From contig BSDZ01000004.1 in the NCBI GenBank assembly GCA_030268105.1, positions 3,273,001 through 3,337,000 on the forward strand: 64,000 nucleotides of DNA, given 5' to 3'. Positions 15,301-26,800 of this stretch are shown one piece after another. A program made the position numbers and the translations under genes. The DNA comes from Volvox africanus. Taxonomy: Eukaryota; Chlorophyta; Chlorophyceae; Chlamydomonadales; Volvocaceae. The notes under the pieces are model-generated. The model ran no database searches. It was not told the origin of the DNA and was given only the letters and a program-made list of their open reading frames with translations. Within the stretch, counting starts at the first letter, position 1. Every line of letters starts with the position of its first letter.

Positions 15301-17080
15301 CCTCATCTCCATGGGTCAGGGCCAGGAGGCTCCCGCGGAGGCTGTGCTGGATAAGTACACGCGAGAGGGTGGCTGGGTGTTCTTGGACAACGTGCACCTG
15401 ATGCAGGGCTGGATACCAAAGCTAGAGCGCAAGCTGGAGATTGCGGCGGAGACGGCACACCCTGACTTCCGATGCTTCTTCTCAGCAGAGCCCATTAACG
15501 GCGCACCACATGCCAAGATCATCCCTGAGTCCATCTTGCAGACGTGCATCAAGATCTCCAACGAGCCACCCTCGGACATGAAGTCTAACATGCGCCGCGC
15601 CTTCGCAGCATTCACGCCGGAACAGTGCGACCGCCCCTCCACGCCTGCTAAGCGCGTCGCCTTCCGCTCAATTCTCTTTGGCCTATGCTTCTACCATTCG
15701 CTACTTCTGGGGCGTAAAAAGTTCGGTGTGGGGATAGGAACAGGCTCCGGCTCGGGCCTGGGCTTCTGCCGTGGCTATTCCTTTAACATGGGCGACCTCA
15801 CCACCTGTGGTGATGTGCTGTACAACTACCTGGAGGCATACGAGCAGATTCCCTGGCGCGACCTGCAGTACATGTTTGGAGAGGTGTTCTACGGTGGCCA
15901 CATTACGGACGGCATGGATCGCCGCTGCTGCAATACCTACTTGGAGGTGCTGATCCGGCCGGAAATCCTGCCGGTTGGCAACCCTGAGGAGCCGTCAAGC
16001 TGGGAGGCGCCCACTCTGGAGTTGGCACCTGGCTTCCGCGCACCGGTGCCCACGGACTACGCGGCGCTCAAGGACTACATTGAGACGAGCCTTCCTGCGG
16101 AGAGCCCAGTGGTGTACGGTATGCACACCAACGCGGAGCTGTCACTGCTTACGAGTTTAGGCGAAACGCTGTTCAAGACAGTGGTGGAGGTGACGGGTGG
16201 TGGCGGCGGCGGCGGCGGCGGTGGTGGTGGCGGCGAGAACTCGGTGCGCACAGCTCTCGAGGCGTACAAGGAACGTCTTCCGGAGCTGTTCAACATGGTG
16301 GAGGTCGAGTTGCGCGTCAAAGACAAGACGCCGTTCGTGGTCGTGGCGCTGCAGGAGGCAACACGCATGAATGCGTTGCTGCTGGAGATGAAGCGCAGCA
16401 TGGAAGAGCTGCAGCTGGGCCTGGACGGTGCCCTCAATATGTCGGATAATATGGAGAAGCTAGCCAAGGGCATTGCTTCTAATTCAGTTCCAGAGCTGTG
16501 GATGAGCTGCATGTCGACACGCGTGCAGGAGGTGTACACGCTGTCGGCATGGTACGCCGATGTAATCAAGCGCTACGAGCAACTTGCAGCCTGGACAGCT
16601 GGTGACATCATCACGCCGGTGACGGTATGGCTTCCAGGATTGTTTAACCCCAAGGCCTTCCTCACCGCCGTCATGCAGACGTATGCTCGCGCCAACAAGC
16701 TGCCGCTTGACGTGATGAAGTTTGTGACGGAGGTAACCCGCATGACGACCCCAGAGCAGGTGGTTGAGGCGGCACCGCTGGGCGTGTATGTGCACGGGCT
16801 GGTGCTAGAGGGTGCACGGTGGGATCGCGAGGATGCCTGCCTGCGCGACTCGAAGCCCAACGAGCTACACCCGGCTATGCCGGTGCTGCAGGTCAAGCCC
16901 GTCACAGCAGACCAATTCAACCTGGATGGCTACTATGACTGTCCAGTTTACACGAATATGCAACGCGCCAACGTGTACTCGCCCATCGTGTCAACATTCA
17001 CGTTGCGCACACAGGAGGCGCCCGCGAAGTGGGTACTGGCGTCGGTTGCACTGTTGCTCCAGGATGATCTGGCGGCGTAA
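394..17080 (+). CDS. Axonemal dynein heavy chain, probable outer-arm beta type (ODA4-like); 5' truncated, 30 exons
   Basis: ATP-driven minus-end microtubule motor of the flagellar axoneme. Exons: 394-711, 906-1136, 1402-1632, 1821-2066, 2325-2570, 2774-2902, 3055-3288, 3606-3719, 3994-4194, 4453-4905, 5148-5484, 5660-5988, 6144-6463, 6743-7048, 7203-7569, 7783-8124, 8372-9379, 9526-9696, 9955-10260, 10427-10747, 11030-11238, 11458-11684, 11844-11986, 12191-12367, 12578-12829, 13065-13334, 13563-13799, 13982-14391, 14655-14925, 15155-17080. Phases all agree and give 3443 residues ending in TAA; the family has about 4500, so the N-terminal tail is missing. Seen: linker region, AAA1 with GPAGTGKTE and CFDEFNR, AAA2, AAA3, AAA4, a coiled-coil stalk with microtubule-binding tip, AAA5-6 and a long C-terminal domain. 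The AAA1 motif [13 protein letters not shown] and [19 protein letters not shown] fit the DNAH9/11/17 (beta) group better than gamma. An outer-arm alpha or I1 chain is not excluded. Dynein identity is certain, the subtype is inferred. Confidence 0.95.
4453..4905 (+). other. Dynein AAA1 exon: primary ATPase site
   Basis: This exon encodes the main hydrolytic site. The Walker A motif [14 protein letters not shown] and Walker [10 protein letters not shown] are both intact, followed by the ITMNPGY segment and the ELPESLK sequence. Between Walker B and ITMNPGY lies a longer basic and acidic loop than in most heavy chains. The intact Lys and Asp-Glu pair indicate an active site. Confidence 0.92.
5660..5988 (+). 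other. Dynein AAA2 exon with an Arg-substituted Walker A
   Basis: The exon encodes the AAA2 module. The P-loop reads [14 protein letters not shown], so the Lys expected in GxxGxGK(T/S) is Arg. AAA2 of dyneins binds nucleotide without cycling it in known structures, so this change may be tolerated. The exon ends in [16 protein letters not shown], the usual AAA2 sequence before the conserved R-x-W-x-DG(L) segment that opens the next exon. Confidence 0.85.
7203..7569 (+). other. Dynein AAA3 exon: regulatory ATP site
   Basis: The P-loop [16 protein letters not shown] is intact, as in the regulatory AAA3 site of axonemal dyneins. The matching Walker B-like sequence YFVDDLNMP follows in the next exon (7783-8124), together with MNPTAGSF and the INPRLQRLF segment. 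Position and motif order match the family. Confidence 0.88.
8372..9379 (+). other. Dynein AAA4 exon (336 codons)
   Basis: The second longest exon of the gene in this window. It encodes the end of AAA3 and AAA4, with the P-loop [14 protein letters not shown] and the Walker B-like segment FLFTDSQI, then the [12 protein letters not shown] motif typical of AAA4 in axonemal heavy chains. Long exons are rare here, so this one gives a clean phylogenetic marker. Confidence 0.88.
9955..11684 (+). other. Dynein stalk coiled coil and microtubule-binding domain (4 exons)
   Basis: Exons 9955-10260, 10427-10747, 11030-11238 and 11458-11684 encode the antiparallel stalk. CC1 is the Lys/Glu-rich helix with [15 protein letters not shown] near its end. 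The tip begins around [10 protein letters not shown] and includes [24 protein letters not shown] and [18 protein letters not shown]2 begins at [19 protein letters not shown]. Motif order is canonical for axonemal dyneins. Confidence 0.85.
16196..16234 (+). repeat. GGN tract encoding 13 consecutive glycines in the dynein C-terminal domain
   Basis: Thirteen GGT/GGC codons in a row, flanked by EVT on the left and [16 protein letters not shown] on the right. It sits within the last exon, in a surface loop region ahead of the final helical part of the C-terminal domain. Such trinucleotide runs vary in length in volvocine genomes. Confidence 0.9.
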
Positions 17081-18996
17081 GGAGACGTCGTATTATGGGT
17101 ACATGTGGAGACATGTGGAGGCAAATGGTACAGCTTGTGTGGAATGGCTGGTCTCGTATACGGTACTGTGCAGCTTTGCTGCCAAACGTAGTCAAGAGTT
17201 GGCGGGGGTGGACAAGAGGGTCAAAATGCCAAAAGACATGGCGCCAAGCTTAATGTTTTTGTTCTCCAGCTCCCAAGCAAGTCAAGTCTTACATGCAAGC
17301 TTAGGGAGCAGGGAGCCCGGAGTACCGCACCTGCAAAGGTTCGGAAGTGACAACTGAAAGCATGCGGTCAAAATGTCTGGCAATTCGTGATCTACCGATT
17401 CGTGCATTTCGTGCGTGGATGAATCGAGTCGTCGGTTGCTCGTTTCCTGTGTTCCGATCCACAATCAATGTGGTTCTTTGCCATTTGAATCTTGGCAGGG
17501 TCTCCCGAAAGCATAGTGAGCAGGGATTACTGGTTACTTGCTGCATGGGGGCTAGTGCAGGGACCTAACACCCGGGTTCGTATCTCGAAATCAGTTAACT
17601 GGTTGCCTGTCCATGTCCGGACGTGAACACGTACTGTGCTGTGGCGTTATTGTGCTGTAAACAGGTGCCCGGCAAACATGTCCTGCAAACGCAGACGGGA
17701 CGATAACAGGACATGAATAGCTGCTAGCCGAGACCATTCTGTGACAGCATATGCCTTTACATGCAAAAAGGTATTCTCATTTGGTGACGTGCGCACTCCT
17801 TTCAGGAATCTATAGGGATGGCATAGATAACAAACTCCCGACATTTTCGCAGCAGCCGGATAAACTGTTCCAAACTGTTCCAATGCAATACCACGTAGCA
17901 CTACCCGTAGGTGATCATTTGCAGGTTAGTTAGGATTGGAAGCCACAGCAGCCAGTAATCGTCAAAATTGCCCTATGGGGTCTCTTCACCTGGTGTTACC
18001 TGCCGCCGAACCACCGCCACCACCACACAGCACGAAATCCTTGCATACAAGCAAGGAAACACTTGCGCACGCTTTGCGTCACGGCTTAAGGCAATTGTTT
18101 ATCCAGTTCTGCTCTCATATCATGATGTCCTTAAGAACCACCGGAATAGGACGCATAGGAAGCACCGGACCCACACGAGGCTCCGTGACCGGTCCTTCTG
18201 TAATAACTGAATTCCGGGTTTGAAAGTGCAATGACACTACGCACAGGCTCCAGGAAAGCGCACAACGCAGCCAGTATAGCAGACGTTAGGCATGCGTGCC
18301 GTTCACATTGGCAGGGGCCGTCTCTCCGGGCGACGCTACGTTGTCTCTACCGAGTCACTATCATCACGCTCGAACTATCCCACAGTGTGTGTACATAAGC
18401 AGCGAATTGGGCATTCAAATTAAGGCTACGCACCTAAAACCACTCCTACACCGAACGCCTCACCTCTCTTACACGCTCTGCATGGTCTTAAGCTATCGGA
18501 TCGCAACGGATCAGACCGGGACGCACAACACGCTGCGTGCTCCACGACTTCAAGACCAGACAGATAATCGTTGAGACGCACCATCTCTCGGCTTGAGCAT
18601 ACAACGCGCAAATACCTTCTCGCGGTACAAAGTAAGGTACAACGGTACTGCGCTGAACTTGAGTGCGAAGTACAAGAGCATAAATTAGCGAATTTGTGCC
18701 CACAGGTGCTGCGCCCATAGCGATTTGGTATAAGGGAGGAATCACTTATATGCAATAATACATAAAGCCAAGACGGGGCAACCCATGCCAACACGGGCCT
18801 TGGTCTTCACCACACCATCTAGCTCGTAAAGCCATACAGCCTTCATAGGCCCCTCCATCCGTCATTGCTTAAGAATATCACACTCATACCCACTCTGCCA
18901 AATGTGGCAGCAAGCGCACCGCATTTCCATCCCTCACCAAATGGCACTACGCGCCAGATCCGAATACATGCCCTAGTCATATCGTACATTTCATAC
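17081..18996. other. Convergent 3' flanks of the dynein and guanine deaminase 1 genes
   Basis: No coding region found. A TGTAA, the usual volvocine poly(A) signal, lies at 17656-17660 on the + strand, 576 nt after the dynein stop. On the - strand TGTAA occurs at 18469-18473, about 525 nt after the stop of the deaminase gene. Both UTR ends are inference. The short reading frames in between show no family features. Confidence 0.4.
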
Positions 18997-21903
18997 TTAA
19001 AAGCGCGAACGCTTGGTGGGCGGCTCAGACTCGGGTGCAGGAGCCCCCTCTTCGTCTGCAGTTCCCACATCCAGGGAGGCAGCCTCATCGCTGCTGTCAG
19101 CACGGTGTGCGAGGTCCACGTAGGCGGCCTCCGGCTCGACGGGCGTGGGAGCTGACATGAGGCGGTCCGAGTCTTCCGCGGCCTTTACACACCCATTGCT
19201 GCCGTCTAGGAGGAACTCGTCGCCACGCTTGACGCAGACACCCTAAAAGGAAGACGAGGCGTAAAAGGAAGCATAAACCAAACAAACGATCACAAATGCT
19301 GCATGCATGGGGGTTTAGAAGTCGGGACCACAAAACTGAGTGCAACTTGTATGATCCGGCTCATGACCGCGACCACTTCTGCCACTTGCTGACTACCGTG
19401 ATTAAATTATAGAAATCCTCCTCGATTGACCCACACAAACAAAAGTTACCCTGTTATATTTCAAGAAAATCACTTGCTTGCAGTGCCACAAGCAAAATCC
19501 TTTGAATTCGAAGCGAGATAGACGCCTTGCGACATGAACAGACCCGGAACAGGAAAATGACGCACCTGCACGTAGACCTCGATGAGGTTCCGGTCGTCGC
19601 CCAGATTGATGAACTTCTCGAAGCGCTGGTCGTCGTCCTCGCCCTCGAACACATCGAACGGACCCGAAGTCCCCGACAGGTTCGTGTCCACCAGCAGCGC
19701 ATCGAAGTCCTTGCCCACCTCGAAGGTTCCCACGACGTCCGCCAGGTCCAGAGCCTACAGAGCGACGGACACCGGAGACGAAGGGCGCGGTGCGCAAGGT
19801 TACTATTTATGTGCACGGCAGGTGGACATCCTGCACTTGCCATAAGCTATGACACGGTTGCGTCTAGCCGGCACAAGCCCACCGACAGACGAAGCATTCC
19901 TGACGAGCTGTGTAGTAAAACACGCGCTAGTCAACAATGCCACCAATCTCACCTGCGCGCCTCCCACGGTGGCCAGCCACAGCGCCTCCTTGAACGTGAT
20001 CACGTCCTTCTCCATCTCTGGCGTGACGGTGGTGCCACCGGACACCGCCAACTTGTGTGCGCGAATACAGCGGCTGTTGACCACTGCCATACGCTGCGCG
20101 GACAGCATGGAGGGCGAAATGCCGCCCGCCACATCGGTGCCCAGACCCACCTTGAGGCCCAGGGAAACAGCGTGGTTGACCCTGTCCGCCGGAGCAATGT
20201 GGGGTGGTTTCGGTAAAAGCTTTGGCCGCTAAAATTATTGCTTTCTGATGAGCGGGTAAACAAAGCAGAGCATTCAACAGGAAGAACGCCTTGAGCTAAG
20301 TAGATATTTAAGCCTTGAGCAGGAGGAACTTGGAGCCTATATGCCCCGGCAATCACAGCGCAGGCGTACGTGAACGTCAACATGTAGACCGGTCCATATT
20401 GGCAAACCCTACTTGAAAAAGGCATCGCCCAGAAAAAAATTTGACAGCGGGCAGTGGCTGACCGCGGTGCCGCGACGCGCCAGGTGGCGGATGTCGTCAT
20501 CCGACAGCAGCGTGCCGTGCGCCATGACGGTGCGCTTGGTGAGCAGACCCATCTCCTCGAACACCGCCGCGTCAGAGGCGTACTCGGGGTGCATCTCGCG
20601 CACGCAGTTGACCTCGCCGCAGCACTCCGAGATATGCGATTGGATGTGACAGCCGTACTTCTGCGCGATCTCGGCCAGGCCTGTGCGGTAAGTCGGGGAT
20701 CGGATTAGCCTCAGAGCGACCAACCTGGTGCCAAGGCAGGCGGGCTAACTCCGACAACGGTACGCGCCGGCAGTTACGCCCCATGACCCCGGGGCCTACC
20801 CTTCATAAGCTCCGGTGTGCAGGTGGGGATGAAGCGCGGGGTGATGCAGGGCTGAATGCGGGAGCACTTCTTGCCCAGAGTGTACGTCACGAACTCCTCA
20901 GCGTCCCGGAGCCCATCGGCGGTGTTCTCAATGTAATCATCAGGCGAATGGCGGTCCATATTGACCTGCGTTCGCCAGGTTTATGAGAGAGGAATATTGC
21001 AGTACTTACCTCTCAAATGCAAGCTCACAGCCCCTCCTTAAAACAACCACACCAGCTTACAATGTTGTCATAGAAAGCATATGTGGGTCACTATTGATGC
21101 AGATCCCCGCCTTTCACTTCATTTCCCCAAATATTTCGTAATTGCCCGCACAAGGGATGGCCTCCTACCGGTAAGCCCCGGTCCACCACCTCACCTTTCC
21201 TACCACAGCCCGCTGCCCTAGGCGCTCAATGGAGTCCACAAGCACCAAGTTTGGTTGTAAGTGCAAGGAGCCGTAGTACATGGCGGTGGTGGTACCGTTG
21301 GCCAGGAAGCGTTTCACCAGCAACGAGTAACGGTGGCGGGCAGCCTCCAGGTCTTGGAAGGAACACTCCGCGGGAAAGGTGTACTTCCGCAGCCACTCCA
21401 TGAGCGGGACGTCCGTGCCCGTGCCGGTGAATTTGTACTGTGAGCATGCAATCATCAAGTAACAGGCCCGCAACGCTCGTTGCAAAAACGCAAGTATGTA
21501 AAAAGGTGGAGTATTAAATAGTTTTCAGTATTGATATACTTCCACACGAACTGAAAAAGCCCTTGTAGTTTCCCCAATTACCTGCGGTGCGTGGACATGA
21601 GTATCAATAAAGCCTGGAACGAAGTATTGACCATCCTGAAGGTCACAAAAAAGTTACTGAATTTCGACCGACCGGTTTGCCAGCCCAAAGATACCATCCG
21701 GTGGAGCTTTTACTTGCCTTCAGACGGCGCAGTTCGCTGAGGCCATACTCGCGCTGCACGGCCTCTTCCTCGTCACCACTTGCGATGCGAGCAATTTTAC
21801 CATCTTGTATGACGATCAGCACATCGCGAAGCGCCTCCAGCTGACCATAGGTCGGAGTATGGTAGAAGGTTCCCCTGAATGCGTGCGTGACTGCTGCGGC
21901 CAT
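18997..21903 (-). CDS. GDA: Guanine deaminase, copy 1 (8 exons, 526 aa)
   Basis: Hydrolyses guanine to xanthine and ammonia in purine catabolism (EC 3.5.4.3); cytosolic in known relatives. Exons in coding order: 21718-21903, 21582-21635, 21195-21437, 20800-20965, 20413-20680, 19953-20181, 19566-19754, 18997-19242. Start is the Met beginning MAAAVTHAFRGTFYHTPTYG, which aligns with the start of copy 2; an in-frame ATG 21 nt upstream is less likely. Metal-site motifs: PGFIDTHVHAPQ (His75, His77), HIQSHISE (His232), VMAHG (His271) and GLGTDVAGG (Asp322). EWLRKYTFPAE, NGTTTAMYY and LGDDRN are also typical of animal and fungal guanine deaminases. Intron 1 has a GC donor (AAG then GCAAGT). The last exon adds an acidic tail ending PPTKRSRF, absent from mammalian enzymes. 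A tandem copy follows at 23832-27306. Confidence 0.93.
19559..20253 (-). repeat. Identity tract A, copy in GDA1
   Basis: These 695 bp match 24405-25099 without a visible difference or indel (offset 4846). The tract runs from just inside intron 7 through exon 7, intron 6 and exon 6 into intron 5. On both sides similarity drops at once. Confidence 0.93.
20440..20941 (-). repeat. Identity tract B, copy in GDA1
   Basis: These 502 bp match 25378-25879 (offset 4938) with one difference seen, T at 20816 against C at 25754. The tract covers most of exon 5, all of intron 4 and most of exon 4. Both edges fall inside exons, where the remaining exon bases are clearly diverged. Confidence 0.92.
21181..21433 (-). 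repeat. Identity tract C, copy in GDA1
   Basis: These 253 bp match 26157-26409 exactly (offset 4976). The tract is nearly all of exon 3 plus the first bases of intron 3. A short, less similar stretch of intron 3 continues beyond it with a 3-bp length difference. Confidence 0.92.
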
Positions 21904-23831
21904 AGTTATGATGTATAGTGGCAAAGCGCGCGCTTAGTTTGACAGGGCATCCACGAGGAAGTTGGGCACATGGACGCATTTCATGTGAAAAGTATAATGC
22001 CGTACATAACTTACACTTTATGTATATGACAAAGCGATATCGAGTAGGGCTTCACTTTACTGGATGCTAAGCTAGGTAATATATTTATAATTTATTATTA
22101 TTTAATTTTCCGTTTCCACTTGCGGCACACATTTGCTGAGGTAGGTCCAGAATACAGCAGGTTCAGGGCTATGTATGGCAAGTGCATTGTGACATATGAA
22201 ACGCCAAAAAAACTAGGAGATTGTCACTTTATAAAATATTGAAGCGCCGTTTTTGCCTCCAGCTGTCTATCCGACTTCCATTTATAGAAAAGGAATTTTG
22301 AAAATGACCATGCGAACCCGAACATTTAGGTAGGGAACCTGCACCAGAATGGCGAAGTGGACATCCTAGTACACATAAACATGCGTTACCTCGTCCATAA
22401 GCTAGCAACCTTTCGTGTTTCGACCCACTTCGGTCAGGAGTTTTGTGAACTCTCTGTTTCAAGGCCTAGAGCATACCGTACGCGTGGGAACCTGATAGAA
22501 TCTCTATGAAGAATCGCATATGTCGAAGTTACATGTCCACGTCACACCAACGTTTCGCTGACCTGTTAACTACCGTAACGCCATACCATGTATGCGTTCC
22601 TAGGCTTGATTATGTAGCGCATCTTAACTGCTCGCATATTTTCTTCTTTATGCCGATATAACTGTACTTTCTTATAGGTCACTGGTACGGTCTATATGAC
22701 GATTGTTTGCAGACTACAGTTGTACAAGACTTCCCAGCATCGCATGAGATGTTGTAGCATGCATATGCGCTGTCAGGCACCATGTAACCGGTTGGACCGA
22801 CGGCTCGCTGGCTGGGTTTTGGATTTACCTTTGTGTGTGCCAACAACATATCTTCCCTGACGCCTTCTTTCCGCTCAATGGCGACATAGTTCGTTATCAC
22901 AATTCGTCATAGCATTATGAGGCTACACCGAATGACCTTAGCATCACTCTCGAAGCCGCAGCACGACCTCCCCTATGCGCTTCTATCCAACAATATGTCC
23001 ATGCACCGCCATCCTATCCGCTCACGTGCCTGTCGCTGCCCATCTTTCCGACAAAAGCTTCCCTATCCATAAATGCCTCCATTGGGCATCCACGACATTA
23101 GTAAGGGGGTGTACATCAGCAGTCAGCAATTATTCAGCAGTTTACTCCTACCACACTACTTATTTCTGCACGAGCTGAAGCTATACGTGGTGAAGCGGAA
23201 AACATGGGGAAGGCAACACCAACGTAAAAACCCTTCACCTATCCTATCCATCAATTGCGGATTGCCATTGGACACACACCGGATGCGGCTGCTGATATGT
23301 CTTATGAAAAATACCACTTCTTTCCAATCTCGTTATGCTATGCTGACAAACTCCAAAATGCCCTTGGGATGATGTATCGGCCCACCAAATAGCAGGCTTT
23401 GTCCACACTTCAAAATGTGCGACGTCAAGAAACAAACAACCAATATCGACCAAATCAGAGCAAGCCCCGCAACAGTCCGCATCCTTTCAGCGCTCGAAAC
23501 CGAACACTTCCACAACACACGCTATAAGTGCTGCCGGTGGCATCGACTGTTGCTATCAGAAATGTCAGTGACTGCTGTCAGTGCCCTGACACCATGGAGG
23601 CCATTGAATGTCCCTGGCGATAGACGACAGGTAGGAGTAAAATACAGACCGCGAAGCTCGCCATCCGCTCGCCATCCGCTCGTGCAAATAGTATCAAGCA
23701 AAACTTACGCCGTTTCATTCCGCATTCCCCTCTGGTTGATATGACGCAGCTCACAATGTCGTTCCCTTCCAGCGTCATATCAATGTCAGCACAAAAGTAC
23801 TCAGCCCCTTTGCCGAAGGGGCTGCGCACTG
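21904..23831. other. Intergenic DNA between the two guanine deaminase copies
   Basis: AT-rich near 22070-22110 and otherwise without any frame showing family motifs. It contains the presumed promoter of copy 1 and the 3' UTR of copy 2. No terminal repeats or transposase remnants were recognised, so nothing shows how the tandem duplication arose. Confidence 0.4.
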
Positions 23832-26800
23832 CTAGCGACGTGCACGCTTGGCACAGGGCGGACCATCATCACCAGCTGCAGCGACCACATGGTCCCCGTG
23901 TCTATCACCTGCTCCGGAGAACCCCATCCGACTAACCTGGACGGGCCAATCAACACCGCCAGGCCCCCGGCTTATGTCTCCGCCGTTACCTTCACTTCCG
24001 ACAGACCCCTCTGTATCATCACCGCTGCCATCGCAGGCGCTCCTGTCCGTGGGTCCCTCCTCATTGGCCAGGTCTATGAACGTATCAGCGTCAAGGGGCT
24101 CGGGCGGTGTCGGGGCCGACATAAGCTGCTCGTTCTTCTCGAGAACATCAGCAGGGCTGCCGCCTCCGCTGCGTTCCAGTGGGAAGTCCATCCCGCGCCT
24201 AACGCAGACACCCTGAAGGCAAAGTGGCGGATGGGGTAATTAAAGAAGAACCAAAACGACATCATACATAGAGCGCGGCCGACGGTGTTTCCGCGTTTTG
24301 GCAGATTGGAACACGGCAGCAGCATATGCGGGAGGTAGGGCTTGCGATACGGTGGAAGAGGGCTGAGATGCAGGACCGCCAAACGAGCTCCTGCCCATCT
24401 CTGAGACGCACCTGCACGTAGACCTCGATGAGGTTCCGGTCGTCGCCCAGATTGATGAACTTCTCGAAGCGCTGGTCGTCGTCCTCGCCCTCGAACACAT
24501 CGAACGGACCCGAAGTCCCCGACAGGTTCGTGTCCACCAGCAGCGCATCGAAGTCCTTGCCCACCTCGAAGGTTCCCACGACGTCCGCCAGGTCCAGAGC
24601 CTACAGAGCGACGGACACCGGAGACGAAGGGCGCGGTGCGCAAGGTTACTATTTATGTGCACGGCAGGTGGACATCCTGCACTTGCCATAAGCTATGACA
24701 CGGTTGCGTCTAGCCGGCACAAGCCCACCGACAGACGAAGCATTCCTGACGAGCTGTGTAGTAAAACACGCGCTAGTCAACAATGCCACCAATCTCACCT
24801 GCGCGCCTCCCACGGTGGCCAGCCACAGCGCCTCCTTGAACGTGATCACGTCCTTCTCCATCTCTGGCGTGACGGTGGTGCCACCGGACACCGCCAACTT
24901 GTGTGCGCGAATACAGCGGCTGTTGACCACTGCCATACGCTGCGCGGACAGCATGGAGGGCGAAATGCCGCCCGCCACATCGGTGCCCAGACCCACCTTG
25001 AGGCCCAGGGAAACAGCGTGGTTGACCCTGTCCGCCGGAGCAATGTGGGGTGGTTTCGGTAAAAGCTTTGGCCGCTAAAATTATTGCTTTCTGATGAGCT
25101 GCGAGGAGCGCGCACATGCGTAAGGGGAGGAGGCTTAGGTATATAGGGTGGGAGCTATGAAAGCCTGCTTGACTTTATCCACGGCCTAGAGATTGCACTC
25201 ATTCATGTGGGCCAAATAACCCCCCCTAAAAAGGCTTGGAAATTCATTGCCCCAGTCATAAGAAAGTAGGGCAACGGGCAATAGGCCTCCATTACATAAC
25301 GGCGGGCACGAATGAACTCCACTCTGAACCCAAATTCCATGTTAGCATACCTGAAAAATGCGTCACCAAACATGAAGTTTGACAGCGGGCAGTGGCTGAC
25401 CGCGGTGCCGCGACGCGCCAGGTGGCGGATGTCGTCATCCGACAGCAGCGTGCCGTGCGCCATGACGGTGCGCTTGGTGAGCAGACCCATCTCCTCGAAC
25501 ACCGCCGCGTCAGAGGCGTACTCGGGGTGCATCTCGCGCACGCAGTTGACCTCGCCGCAGCACTCCGAGATATGCGATTGGATGTGACAGCCGTACTTCT
25601 GCGCGATCTCGGCCAGGCCTGTGCGGTAAGTCGGGGATCGGATTAGCCTCAGAGCGACCAACCTGGTGCCAAGGCAGGCGGGCTAACTCCGACAACGGTA
25701 CGCGCCGGCAGTTACGCCCCATGACCCCGGGGCCTACCCTTCATAAGCTCCGGCGTGCAGGTGGGGATGAAGCGCGGGGTGATGCAGGGCTGAATGCGGG
25801 AGCACTTCTTGCCCAGAGTGTACGTCACGAACTCCTCAGCGTCCCGGAGCCCATCGGCGGTGTTCTCAATGTAATCATCTGAGGACAACCGGTCCATATT
25901 GACCTGGTGGGATAGTGCAGGGGGTACCTTGTGAAGGATGGTAGGTTCTAGGGCTTTGTGCTACACAAACCCCCTGCTGTCGGAGTCAGCCTTTCAGCAA
26001 ACAAACGGTCCTCTGTAAGTCCACCACCTCCGCCTTCTCACAACACCACGGATGTAAATTTCACCACATTTTCAATGCATCGACCGGTAATGAGACCCAT
26101 ACCAAAAGGTCATGTCTCCCGCATAAAGAATAGCCTCCTACCCGTAAGCCCTGTAAGTCCACCACCTCACCTTTCCTACCACAGCCCGCTGCCCTAGGCG
26201 CTCAATGGAGTCCACAAGCACCAAGTTTGGTTGTAAGTGCAAGGAGCCGTAGTACATGGCGGTGGTGGTACCGTTGGCCAGGAAGCGTTTCACCAGCAAC
26301 GAGTAACGGTGGCGGGCAGCCTCCAGGTCTTGGAAGGAACACTCCGCGGGAAAGGTGTACTTCCGCAGCCACTCCATGAGCGGGACGTCCGTGCCCGTGC
26401 CGGTGAATTGATACTGTCCGAAGATGCGAACGGAAAATGCGAACGTGGGTTTGACCAAGGAAGTGTTCAGCGATGTCACGTTTTTATTTGTAAGAGTGAA
26501 CCGTGAGGAAGGGGTGTGTGCAAAGGTAATGTCCTTGTGGTAACAAGGAATGGAAAAAAGACGCGGGATAGCCTGGTAGGGAGTGGTTATGTGGGCGCCA
26601 GTTGCTGGGGCACGGTTGTTTGTTTGGCTGTAAAGCAAGTGAGGGCCCGGGCATTGCCACCCAAATGCCTGAATTCACACGCTAAGCCCCCGAAAACTCC
26701 ATAGGCATGCATGCAGTGCAAGGTGTGCGCGGCAAGTCGTGGGTAATAAGAGTGGTGATAGCACCCCTCCGCGATGGGGAGGAGTGATAAGAGCTTGGCT

